The position numbers and the translations under genes were made by a program. The notes under the pieces are model-generated. The model was not told where the DNA came from, made no database searches, and saw only the letters and a program-made list of their open reading frames with translations. Positions 1-6,293 of a DNA stretch of 7,711 nucleotides are shown here, piece after piece; position 1 is the first letter of the stretch, and every line of letters begins with the position of its first letter. The DNA comes from UBA3537 sp965662485 (lineage in GTDB: Bacteria; Bacteroidota; Bacteroidia; Flavobacteriales; Flavobacteriaceae), in the NCBI GenBank assembly GCA_965662485.1, contig CBFIIL010000052.1, positions 1 through 7,711 of the forward strand. Direction: 5' to 3'.

Positions 1-881
1 GTTTGGGGAAAACACATTTAGCCCACGCTATTGGCGTTGATATTAAAGACAAATATCCTGAAAAAACGGTTCTTTATATCTCTGCTGAAAAATTTACACA
101 ACAATACATTGAATCTGTAAAAAAGAATAACAGAAATGATTTTATTCATTTTTATCAGATTATTGATGTTCTTATTATAGATGATGTACAATTCCTGTCT
201 GGAAAATCAGGCACACAAGATGTATTTTTTCACATTTTCAATCACTTGCATCAAAACGGCAAGCAAGTTATTTTGACAAGCGATAAAGCCCCTGTTGATA
301 TGCAAGACATTGAGCAGCGTTTGTTATCTAGATTCAAATGGGGACTTTCGGCTGAGCTACAAAAACCAGATTTTGAAACACGTGTTTCGATTGTAAAAAA
401 CAAACTCTACAGAGACGGTGTTGAAATGCCAGATGACATTGTTGAATATGTTGCGAAAAATATTAAAACTAACGTTAGAGAATTGGAAGGTGCTATCATT
501 TCATTAATTGCACAATCCTCATTCAATAAAAAAGAAATTACTCTTTCTCTTGCTAAAGAAATCGTTGAGAAGTTTGTTAAAAACACAAAACGAGAAGTTT
601 CTATAGATTATATCCAAAAAATAGTTTCAGATTATTTTCAAATGGATGTTGATACACTTCAATCCAAAACAAGAAAGCGTCATATTGTTCAAGCCCGACA
701 ACTTGCTATGTTCTTTGCTAAGAAATTCACCAAAGCTTCATTGGCAAGTATTGGATCTCAAATTGGACAACGAGACCACGCTACTGTTCTACATGCTTGC
801 AAGACAGTTGACAACCTCTCTTCAACAGATAAACAATTTAGAAAATACGTTGAAGATTTGACAAAAAAATTATCTGTATAA
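1..881 (+). CDS. dnaA: Chromosomal replication initiator DnaA (5'-truncated by window edge)
   Basis: DnaA is the AAA+ ATPase that binds DnaA boxes at oriC and melts the origin. The window opens inside Walker A: bases 1-2 finish a glycine codon and the next residues are LGKTH, so domains I-II and the start of domain III (roughly 180 residues by family length) lie outside. Counting the first full codon (position 3) as residue 1, Walker B is LIIDDV at 57-62, sensor 1 is LTSD at 91-94, the box VII arginines are R106 and R110 in the RLLSRF segment, and sensor 2 is NVRELEGA with R159. Domain IV carries the DNA-binding signature GQRDHATVLHA at about 255-265. All nucleotide-binding and DNA-contact motifs that should be present are intact. 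The gene ends in TAA and the next gene starts 10 bases later on the same strand with no visible promoter between, which suggests co-transcription. Identity is essentially certain; the true start cannot be seen. Confidence 0.98.
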   Translation, partial: LGKTHLAHAIGVDIKDKYPEKTVLYISAEKFTQQYIESVKKNNRNDFIHFYQIIDVLIIDDVQFLSGKSGTQDVFFHIFNHLHQNGKQVILTSDKAPVDMQDIEQRLLSRFKWGLSAELQKPDFETRVSIVKNKLYRDGVEMPDDIVEYVAKNIKTNVRELEGAIISLIAQSSFNKKEITLSLAKEIVEKFVKNTKREVSIDYIQKIVSDYFQMDVDTLQSKTRKRHIVQARQLAMFFAKKFTKASLASIGSQIGQRDHATVLHACKTVDNLSSTDKQFRKYVEDLTKKLSV

Positions 882-891
882 ATCAAAATTT

Positions 892-1350
892 ATGACCAAA
901 ATTCTAATGGTTTGCTTAGGGAATATCTGTCGATCTCCTTTGGCCGAGGGAATTATGAGGTCAAAACTTCCAAATACTCATTTTCTTATAGACTCTGCGG
1001 GAACAAGTGGATTTCATTCTGGCAATGCTCCCGATCCACGTTCCATTGAAGTCGCTCAAAAAAATGGTTTAGACATTTCACAACAAAAATCAAGGCCATT
1101 TAGGGCTTATGATTTAGAAGAGTTTGATGTTATTTTTGTGATGGATAAGTCAAATTATCGTGATGTTATTCGACATGTACAAAATGAAGATGAACGCCAA
1201 AAGGTGAAACTCATTTTGAATTATCCTAGTTCCAAAACAGTAGAAGTGCCAGACCCCTATTATGGTGGAAAAAATGGATTTGATCATGTATACAATTTAC
1301 TTGAAGAAGCCTGCACCTTTCATAGCAATTACTTTACTTCTAAACAATGA
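892..1350 (+). CDS. Low-molecular-weight protein-tyrosine-phosphatase
   Basis: This is a 152-residue cytoplasmic phosphatase of the LMW-PTP (arsenate-reductase-like) family, which hydrolyses phosphotyrosine through a cysteinyl-phosphate intermediate. The N-terminal P-loop is VCLGNICRSPLAEG, giving the C-x5-R-S signature with nucleophile C8 and R14. The usual SAGT segment is at 35-38, and the general-acid loop DPYY is at 121-124 with D121 as proton donor. Length and motif order are normal for the family, so it should be active. It starts 10 bases after dnaA stops and its stop overlaps the methyltransferase start in ATGA, so it sits in the middle of a likely three-gene transcript. No tyrosine kinase is in view, so its substrate is unknown. 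Many bacterial LMW-PTPs serve exopolysaccharide kinases, but nothing here supports that role for this copy. Confidence 0.94.
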   Translation: MTKILMVCLGNICRSPLAEGIMRSKLPNTHFLIDSAGTSGFHSGNAPDPRSIEVAQKNGLDISQQKSRPFRAYDLEEFDVIFVMDKSNYRDVIRHVQNEDERQKVKLILNYPSSKTVEVPDPYYGGKNGFDHVYNLLEEACTFHSNYFTSKQ

Positions 1351-2054
1351 ACGGAAAATTATATCTAATTCCTAACACATTAGGCGATGTAGCTCCATTG
1401 GAAACAATGCCTATTTCTGTAAAAAAAATCATTGAAGAAATTGATATTTACATTGTAGAGAACGAAAAATCTGCCCGCCGATTTATCAAATCTGTGAGCG
1501 CATCAAAACCTCAATCAGAATTAAGATTATTTCCTTTAAATAAATTTACTGCTCCCTCTGAAATACCTACCTACCTACAGCCGTGCGACCAGGGTATTTC
1601 TGTAGGACTTATTTCTGATGCTGGATGTCCTGGAGTTGCTGATCCAGGCGCAGAAGTTGTACGTTTGGCACATCAAAATGATATTAAGGTAGTTCCTTTA
1701 GTAGGGCCTTCTTCTGTTTTATTAGCCATGATGGGCTCTGGTATGAATGGTCAAAATTTTGCTTTCAATGGCTATCTTCCAATTGATAAAACTGAGCGAA
1801 AAACAAAATTAAAACAATTAGAAAAACGGTCTTTTGAAGAACAACAAGCACAATTGTTTATTGAAACCCCTTATCGTAACCAAAAGCTACTTGAAGATAT
1901 GTGTCGGATTTTACACCAAAACACACGTATTTGCCTTGCTATTGATTTGACACTTCAAACAGAGTATATCAAAACACAAAAAGTTTCGCAATGGAAAACT
2001 ACAAAAATAGAGTTCCACAAAAGACCTACTCTATTTATTATACAAAAAGACTAG
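1347..2054 (+). CDS. SAM-dependent methyltransferase, RsmI-like tetrapyrrole-methylase fold
   Basis: This 235-residue protein belongs to the tetrapyrrole (TP) methylase superfamily and most resembles RsmI, which 2'-O-methylates C1402 of 16S rRNA. It opens with the GKLYLIPNTLGD strand-turn (RsmI has a similar LYIVPTPIGN). It carries the glycine/aspartate loop LISDAGCPGVADPG at 88-101, VVPLVGPSSVLLAMMGSG at 115-132 and GYLPID at 142-147. It differs from standard RsmI in being about 50 residues shorter and in lacking the EDTR signature: the corresponding segment reads ENEKSARRF at 38-46. It is therefore probably a separate RsmI-like paralogue whose substrate is not known. Its ATG overlaps the phosphatase stop (ATGA), so translation is probably coupled. 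It converges with the next gene across only 10 bases. Fold assignment is secure; rRNA as substrate is only a guess. Confidence 0.88.
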   Translation: MNGKLYLIPNTLGDVAPLETMPISVKKIIEEIDIYIVENEKSARRFIKSVSASKPQSELRLFPLNKFTAPSEIPTYLQPCDQGISVGLISDAGCPGVADPGAEVVRLAHQNDIKVVPLVGPSSVLLAMMGSGMNGQNFAFNGYLPIDKTERKTKLKQLEKRSFEEQQAQLFIETPYRNQKLLEDMCRILHQNTRICLAIDLTLQTEYIKTQKVSQWKTTKIEFHKRPTLFIIQKD

Positions 2055-2064
2055 AAATTATTTC

Positions 2065-2721
2065 CTACAAAAGTTTTGCTTTTGGACGACGATTAGGTAC
2101 AATAAATGAAGTATCGTAAGAAGAAAAATTACGTATGTATGATTCAATTTCTGTTCCAAAAGCATCCGTAAATCCAATGGCGCCATAGCTTCTCAAATAG
2201 CGTTTTACATTACCCGGACCAGCCAAATGTGCAGCAGCCAATATACCTGACTCTGTTACTATAGTGCCATTGACTTTGTGTCCAACAAAGCGTTTAATAT
2301 CTCTTCTTAAAATCCATTTGTTTCGCTTAGCATTAGCTAAAAAAGCTTTTTCTTGAAGTTTTGGATTATTCAGAAACTCAGAAGGATTATAAATTCCTAT
2401 AAGTTTTAAGGTTGAAGCCCCAAATTGATATTTCCCTAAGTATCCCAAAGAATTAACAATAGTGTATTGACCTTGAGATTCTTTAAATGCGATGGCTTCT
2501 TTAAAACCAACATAAGAACGGTCTAAAAAAATATAATTTTCTACATCAAATTCTTTTGTCGTTTCAACTGGAATATATGCTGGTAAATTGTAGTTAAAAG
2601 TAATAATAGGAGTGTTTTCTGAGGATATCATTTCGTTATCAGCAAATGATGTAGCTCCAAGAAACACAAAACATACAACAACAGTTAGTGTAAGGGGCAA
2701 AATATGTTTAATCGTTTTCAT
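2065..2721 (-). CDS. Secreted lysozyme-like (SLT-fold) protein, putative peptidoglycan hydrolase
   Basis: This is a 218-residue exported protein. The N-terminus has a basic start (MKTIKH), a hydrophobic core at 8-22 and a plausible signal peptidase I site S-F-A before D28. After a linker, residues 70-180 look like a lysozyme/transglycosylase fold: FKEAIAFKESQGQY with candidate catalytic E81 followed by S82, then NSLGYLGKYQFG at 90-101, which matches the (A)VNxxGYxGxYQFG pattern of phage-type and SLT-like enzymes. A late helix is AAAHLAGPGNVKRYL at 162-176. The C-terminus ends in a basic RRPKAK tail. No LysM or other wall-binding repeat is present. It lies downstream of mltG in the same direction but appears to have its own promoter (2763-2770). 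The likely role is glycan cleavage in the periplasm, inferred from fold and context. Substrate, and whether it is a hydrolase or a lytic transglycosylase, are not determined. Confidence 0.75.
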   Translation of the reverse strand: MKTIKHILPLTLTVVVCFVFLGATSFADNEMISSENTPIITFNYNLPAYIPVETTKEFDVENYIFLDRSYVGFKEAIAFKESQGQYTIVNSLGYLGKYQFGASTLKLIGIYNPSEFLNNPKLQEKAFLANAKRNKWILRRDIKRFVGHKVNGTIVTESGILAAAHLAGPGNVKRYLRSYGAIGFTDAFGTEIESYIRNFSSYDTSFIVPNRRPKAKLL

Positions 2722-2762
2722 TGTTTTTAATTTTAAGCAAAAGCTATTTTTAAAAAACAGTG

Positions 2763-2770
2763 CAAAGGTA
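2763..2770 (-). promoter_or_regulatory. Predicted Bacteroidetes -7 promoter element for the lysozyme-like gene
   Basis: Read on the minus strand this is TACCTTTG followed by CA, an exact match to the Bacteroidetes primary-sigma -7 consensus TAnnTTTG. It lies 41 bases upstream of the lysozyme-like ATG (2721), which would give a leader of about 35-40 nt. A convincing -33 TTG is not visible; the upstream stretch is T-rich. It falls just after a weak hairpin behind mltG, which suggests that the downstream gene is a separate transcription unit. Confidence 0.6.
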
Positions 2771-2800
2771 CGAAAAAATAAAAGATACTGAAAATCAGTA
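2771..2800 (-). terminator. Weak candidate intrinsic terminator behind mltG
   Basis: On the minus strand a perfect 6-bp inverted repeat TACTGA / TCAGTA (2800-2795 and 2791-2786) with a 3-base loop is followed by a T-rich run at 2785-2773. It begins 8 bases past the mltG stop. The stem is short and half A/T, so termination would be partial at best. Its position between the mltG stop and the next promoter supports the call. Confidence 0.35.
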
Positions 2801-2807
2801 AGTTACG

Positions 2808-3851
2808 TTAGTTTTTAATCCCGTTTTCGTTTAAAAAATTATGATAGGAACGCGCATTTTTATTGTGATCTGAAAGTGACTCTGCAAACTTGTGGAAGCC
2901 TGGACGGTTTCGATCTGCAGCAAAATAGAAAAATTTATGCTGCTCATAATTTAAAACAGCATCTATAGCGACCAAATCGGGCATGGCAATAAGTCCTGGA
3001 GGTAGCCCTTTATACAGATAAGTATTGTATGGCGATTTTATTGCTTTGTGTTTATTGAGGACACGCTTAATGGTTTTATTTTTGTACTCTGGCAATTTGT
3101 AGGCTGCAAATTTTAAAGTGGGGTCGGCTTGCAATGGCCACCCATTTTTCAATCTATTTACATATACCCCAGCCACACGTTTTTGTTCACTTTTTTGCTT
3201 AGATTCCTCCTGAACGATAGCTGCAAGAATCGAAACTTCTGTTGGTGATAACCCTATATTTTTTGCTTTATCTTGACGTTTTATATTCCAAAAATTACGA
3301 TAAGATTTAAGCATTTTTGCTCTAAATTTTTCTGGAGAAGTATTCCAAAAAAACTCATAACTATTAGGCATATACATGGCAAGAGCAGTTTGATAAGTGA
3401 AACCATGGTCTTTTAAAAACTCTTCATCTGTAAACGCTTGAATAAGGGATAAGCTATCGGGTTCAATTTGATTTGATATTCTATTGGCTAATACTTCTAG
3501 ACTGTGCTGGTTGTTAAAAGTAATTTTGATAGGGATATTTTGACTTCTAATGGAGTTTATAATATCATTGTTGGTCATGCCATTTGTGATACGATAGCGC
3601 CCGGGTTTCACATTTGTTGTATACTTTTTTTGTTGAGCAAGTATATCAAATTTTTCAATATCCTTTAATAAAGGCTCCAAATCTGATCTAACCTCTTGAT
3701 AACTAGCACCGGTTGATATAAAAATAAATGCTTCTTTTCCGTTAAACGCCGTATTAGAAACTAACATGATGGAATAGATATAATAAGAAAAACATGCAAT
3801 AGCTACAAGGCCAAGCATGACAAAGGAAATGGCAATTTTTTTTATATTCAT
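2808..3851 (-). CDS. mltG: Endolytic peptidoglycan transglycosylase MltG (YceG family)
   Basis: MltG is an inner-membrane lytic transglycosylase that cuts nascent glycan strands and helps set their length. At 347 residues it matches the usual size. One N-terminal transmembrane helix spans about 6-30, leaving the rest in the periplasm. The small N-terminal domain (about 40-105) contains KPGRYRI at 82-88, typical of the LysM-like part of the family. The catalytic domain has AAIVQEESKQKSEQKRVAGV, in which E216 (aligned with the second Glu of the EKET motif in E. coli MltG) is the candidate catalytic residue. It also has PLQADPT and the late signature SPYNTYLYKGLPPGLIAMP. It starts 3 bases after the dapF stop, so the two are almost certainly translated from one transcript. 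No Shine-Dalgarno is seen, as is usual in this group. Identity is firm. Confidence 0.96.
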   Translation of the reverse strand: MNIKKIAISFVMLGLVAIACFSYYIYSIMLVSNTAFNGKEAFIFISTGASYQEVRSDLEPLLKDIEKFDILAQQKKYTTNVKPGRYRITNGMTNNDIINSIRSQNIPIKITFNNQHSLEVLANRISNQIEPDSLSLIQAFTDEEFLKDHGFTYQTALAMYMPNSYEFFWNTSPEKFRAKMLKSYRNFWNIKRQDKAKNIGLSPTEVSILAAIVQEESKQKSEQKRVAGVYVNRLKNGWPLQADPTLKFAAYKLPEYKNKTIKRVLNKHKAIKSPYNTYLYKGLPPGLIAMPDLVAIDAVLNYEQHKFFYFAADRNRPGFHKFAESLSDHNKNARSYHNFLNENGIKN

Positions 3852-3854
3852 AGT

Positions 3855-4640
3855 TTAATTTGCGGTTGATATTATGCCTTCAAAAACTGATTTTGCTGAA
3901 CCAGATAGCCAAACATTATTATAAATTTCACCATCAAAATTAAAAGTAACCTGAAGTTGACCTCCTTTTGTCTCAAGGATAACTTTTTCTGAATTCGTCT
4001 GTTTAGCATGGTGCATTGCTATAGCAGCAGCAGTTGCTCCAGTACCACAAGACAAGGTTTCATCTTCTACCCCACGTTCGTAGGTACGAATACCAAATAT
4101 ATTCTGATGTATTTGTTTTAAAAAGTTGACATTAATTCCCTCATCTAAAAAAAGAGAACTACAGCGAATTTTCTTTCCTTCAGTTTTGACATTCATGGTA
4201 TCAATATCCGATTTCAAAGTCACATAGTGAGGAGAACCAGTATCCAAAGTTGTGTATTCTTCTTGAACATTAATTTCGTTTACAGATTGCATTTTTAGAT
4301 AAACATTTACTCCCTCAATGCGCGCATCATGAGGGCCATCTATTGCCAAAAACGTTGTGCTTTGCTCAACAATTCCAAGTTGTTTGGCAAATGCAACAAT
4401 GCATCGACCACCATTACCACACATGGTACTTTCATTTCCATCCGCATTAAAATACACCATTCTAAAATCATAGTTTGGAGTGTTTTCTAATAAAATAAAT
4501 CCATCAGCGCCTATGCCAAAACGACGGTCGCAAAGTTGAGCAACAAGTTTGGTATTATTTTTGTCAAAGATTTGTGTACGATTATCAATCATCACAAAAT
4601 CATTTCCGGTGGCTTGATATTTGTAAAACTTTAGTGTCAT
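3855..4640 (-). CDS. dapF: Diaminopimelate epimerase
   Basis: DapF is a PLP-independent racemase that interconverts LL- and meso-diaminopimelate, giving the peptidoglycan cross-linker and the lysine precursor. The protein is 261 residues, a normal length, in two homologous halves. The N-terminal half has FYKYQATGNDFVMID at 5-19, DRRFGIGADG at 38-47 and MCGNGGRC with catalytic C74. The C-terminal half has LDEGINVNFL at 165-174 and YERGVEDETLSCGTGATA at 187-204 with catalytic C198. Both active-site cysteines are present. It heads a minus-strand unit with mltG, pairing precursor synthesis with glycan-strand processing. A -7 promoter match lies only 8 bases before its ATG, so its message may be nearly leaderless. 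The start is supported by alignment of the conserved FxKYxxxGND block to residue 5. Confidence 0.98.
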   Translation of the reverse strand: MTLKFYKYQATGNDFVMIDNRTQIFDKNNTKLVAQLCDRRFGIGADGFILLENTPNYDFRMVYFNADGNESTMCGNGGRCIVAFAKQLGIVEQSTTFLAIDGPHDARIEGVNVYLKMQSVNEINVQEEYTTLDTGSPHYVTLKSDIDTMNVKTEGKKIRCSSLFLDEGINVNFLKQIHQNIFGIRTYERGVEDETLSCGTGATAAAIAMHHAKQTNSEKVILETKGGQLQVTFNFDGEIYNNVWLSGSAKSVFEGIISTAN

Positions 4641-4648
4641 ATTCCTTG

Positions 4649-4656
4649 CAAATATA
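4649..4656 (-). promoter_or_regulatory. Predicted -7 promoter element for dapF-mltG
   Basis: Read on the minus strand this is TATATTTG followed by C, an exact match to the Bacteroidetes -7 consensus TAnnTTTG. The dapF ATG begins 8 bases downstream, so transcription would start about 3-6 bases before the start codon. The -33 region has no clear TTG. The intervening AAGGAAT resembles a Shine-Dalgarno but sits too close to the ATG to act as one in the usual way. A chance match in A+T-rich DNA is possible. Confidence 0.5.
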
Positions 4657-4682
4657 TGAATATTTATATGGAACTTTTCACT

Positions 4683-4699
4683 GTTAAAAGAGCGTTAAA
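4683..4699 (+). promoter_or_regulatory. Tandem GTTAAA-N5-GTTAAA repeat upstream of htrA, candidate activator site
   Basis: Two identical hexamers GTTAAA start at 4683 and 4694, 11 bases apart, so they lie on the same face of the helix. They are 71-87 bases upstream of the HtrA ATG and within the 129-bp region shared with dapF. Direct half-sites spaced by one turn are typical of OmpR-family response regulators. In E. coli the CpxR box GTAAA-N5-GTAAA sits upstream of degP, a functional counterpart of this gene. That resemblance is suggestive only; the cognate regulator here is not known. No good TAnnTTTG element for htrA is seen; TAAATTTT at 4696-4703 and TATATTTA at 4738-4745 are one-mismatch candidates. 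Confidence 0.4.
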
Positions 4700-4769
4700 T
4701 TTTTATGTAACACTCAATAAAAAAATTAATTTTAAGTTATATTTATTTAAGAATTTAAACATCAAGATC

Positions 4770-6167
4770 ATGAAAAAACTATTCACTTTACTGGCAGTAT
4801 CGGCTCTTGGTGGTGCAATGACCCTTGGCGTCTACACCCAATTACAGCCAAAAAACGAAATTCAAACAGAAATCAGGTCATCTGACTCTCCTTTTATTCA
4901 AGCAGTAAACTATTCTCCTACAGCTAGTGGAGGAACCAATATTGATTTTACAACAGCCGCAGAAAAAACATTAAATGCCGTAGTTCACGTAAAAAATACC
5001 ACGATAAACAGTGGATACACCACTTTTGAGGACTTGTTTTTTGGCCGTCCACAAAGTCGCAAACAAATTGGTACAGGTTCTGGAGTGATCATTTCTCCAG
5101 ATGGCTATATCATTACTAATAATCACGTTATTGATGGTGCTCAATCTATAGAAGTGACAACCAATGATAATAAAATTTTCGAAGCAGAGCTTGTAGGAAC
5201 AGATCCTTCAACAGATATTGCATTATTAAAAATTGAAGCAAATACAGAATTAAGTTATACCACTTTTGGTGACAGTAATAGTACAAGAGTTGGGGAATGG
5301 GTTTTGGCCGTTGGTAATCCTTTTAATCTAACCTCAACAGTGACCGCTGGAATTATTAGTGCAAAATCTAGAGATTTATCTGGCAGAAACACCCAATCCT
5401 TTATTCAAACAGATGCTGCGGTAAATCCTGGAAATTCTGGTGGCGCATTAGTAAATATTCACGGTGATCTTATTGGAATCAATACCGCAATTTCTTCTCA
5501 AACAGGCTCGTATATTGGCTATTCTTTTGCTGTTCCAAGTAATATTGCTCGAAAAGTTGTAAGTGATATTATGGAATATGGAAATGTTCAAAATGGTATT
5601 TTGGGTGTCATTGGTCAGGAACTCAATAGTAAAAATTCAGAAGAATTTGGAATTAACGAAACAGAAGGATTTTATGTAAGTGATGTTCAAAAAAATAGTG
5701 GCGCAGAAATTTCTGGAATCCAAAAAGGAGACATTATTAAAAGCATCAATGGTGTAAAAATTTCAAAATTTTCAGATCTTAAAGGATTTTTAAATACAAA
5801 AAGTCCAGATGATGTTGTAGAAGTTACACTAAATAGAGAAGGTGAAATCAAAATTGTTAATGTTACCCTTGAAAGATTAACAACGATAAACGTTCCAATT
5901 ATTGGAACATTGAAAGAGCTTAGTTCATCAGAGCTAAAATCAAAAGATAGCGATTATGGCCTATTATTACAAGAATTATCAAATGACAATAAAGAAGACT
6001 GGGTTGCCGATGGCGTTGATGAAGGAAGTCTAATTGTTGCTATAAACGATATAAAAGTTAACTCTATTTCAGATGTTAAAAAAGCTCTAAGCGAATACTC
6101 AAATAGAGTTTTAAGATTGACTGTTATCAAAAATAACGGAGAAAAAATGGCATATCGCTTTAGATAA
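4770..6167 (+). CDS. htrA: HtrA/Deg-family periplasmic serine endoprotease
   Basis: This is a 465-residue trypsin-fold protease and chaperone of the Deg family, which degrades misfolded envelope proteins. The chosen start gives MKKLFTLLAVSALGGAMTLGV, a basic start plus hydrophobic segment (4-22), i.e. a signal peptide or membrane anchor; no strong AxA site is seen. An upstream in-frame ATG at 4656 would add 38 Lys/Asn-rich residues ahead of this signal and is not credible. The protease domain has the LA-loop FEDLFFG at 86-92, then GTGSGVII, NNHVIDGA with H119, TDIALLKI with D149 and AVNPGNSGGAL with S223, so the triad is complete. PDZ1 covers about 273-375 (GINETEGFYVSDV, GDIIKSINGVKI). A more diverged PDZ2 covers about 380-465 (EGSLIVAINDIKV). 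It diverges from dapF and ends at a strong terminator, so it is probably monocistronic. DegP and DegQ types cannot be told apart from the sequence alone. Confidence 0.95.
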   Translation: MKKLFTLLAVSALGGAMTLGVYTQLQPKNEIQTEIRSSDSPFIQAVNYSPTASGGTNIDFTTAAEKTLNAVVHVKNTTINSGYTTFEDLFFGRPQSRKQIGTGSGVIISPDGYIITNNHVIDGAQSIEVTTNDNKIFEAELVGTDPSTDIALLKIEANTELSYTTFGDSNSTRVGEWVLAVGNPFNLTSTVTAGIISAKSRDLSGRNTQSFIQTDAAVNPGNSGGALVNIHGDLIGINTAISSQTGSYIGYSFAVPSNIARKVVSDIMEYGNVQNGILGVIGQELNSKNSEEFGINETEGFYVSDVQKNSGAEISGIQKGDIIKSINGVKISKFSDLKGFLNTKSPDDVVEVTLNREGEIKIVNVTLERLTTINVPIIGTLKELSSSELKSKDSDYGLLLQELSNDNKEDWVADGVDEGSLIVAINDIKVNSISDVKKALSEYSNRVLRLTVIKNNGEKMAYRFR

Positions 6168-6187
6168 ATTAATGACCTATAATCTGT

Positions 6188-6222
6188 AAAAATCACTCAT
6201 TTAGTTATGGGTGATTTTTTTT
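6188..6222 (+). terminator. Strong intrinsic terminator after htrA
   Basis: A 13-bp stem pairs AAAAATCACTCAT (6188-6200) with ATGGGTGATTTTT (6207-6219), with one G-T wobble and the 6-base loop TTAGTT, followed by further T residues to 6222. It starts 21 bases after the htrA stop. The left arm begins with a run of A, so the structure could also work on the opposite strand, though no minus-strand gene ends here. Confidence 0.9.
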
Positions 6223-6248
6223 AAATATTATTTACGAAAACGTTATAG

Positions 6249-6279
6249 TTGTTATACTTTTGCAGTAAACTTATAACAA
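6249..6279. repeat. Inverted repeat TTGTTATA-N15-TATAACAA over the gap promoter, candidate operator
   Basis: The perfect 8-bp arms are TTGTTATA (6249-6256) and TATAACAA (6272-6279), with centres 23 bases apart, about two helical turns. The left arm runs into the predicted -7 element and the right arm falls just after the likely transcription start, the placement expected of a repressor site. A further GTTATA copy lies at 6242-6247. All arms are A+T-rich, so chance cannot be excluded. Confidence 0.35.
6255..6262 (+). promoter_or_regulatory. Predicted Bacteroidetes -7 promoter element for gap
   Basis: TACTTTTG followed by CA matches the TAnnTTTG consensus exactly. It lies 31 bases upstream of the gap ATG, implying a leader of about 25-28 nt with no Shine-Dalgarno. 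It is downstream of the htrA terminator, so gap should be transcribed independently. The -33 TTG is not clear. Confidence 0.65.
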
Positions 6280-6293
6280 ACATCTTTAGATCT

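Noticed and set aside
646..861. Second plus-strand frame of 71 codons inside dnaA
   Set aside because: It overlaps the DnaA domain IV signature in another frame and has no independent support.
1..881. Replication origin or DnaA-box cluster near dnaA
   Set aside because: No group of TTATNCACA-type boxes or A+T-rich unwinding tract stands out; only scattered near matches such as TTATACAAA near 2037 were seen. The region upstream of dnaA is outside the window.
1564..1578. TACC tetranucleotide tract (3.75 units) in the methyltransferase gene, possible phase variation
   Set aside because: Too few units for likely slippage, and the reading frame is intact across it.
2054..2084. GAAAT-T-ATTTC palindrome and CAAAAG/CTTTTG hairpin at the convergent gene ends as a shared terminator
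   Set aside because: The stems are 5-6 A/T-rich pairs without an adjacent T tract in either direction, and one lies inside the coding sequence.
4656..4769. Upstream ATG extending HtrA by 38 residues
   Set aside because: The extension is Lys/Asn-rich with no family similarity, precedes a normal signal sequence at MKKLF, and overlaps the dapF promoter region.
5954..6196. Minus-strand open frame of 80 codons across the htrA 3' end
   Set aside because: It is antisense to the conserved HtrA PDZ2 region and starts inside the terminator stem; no family features.
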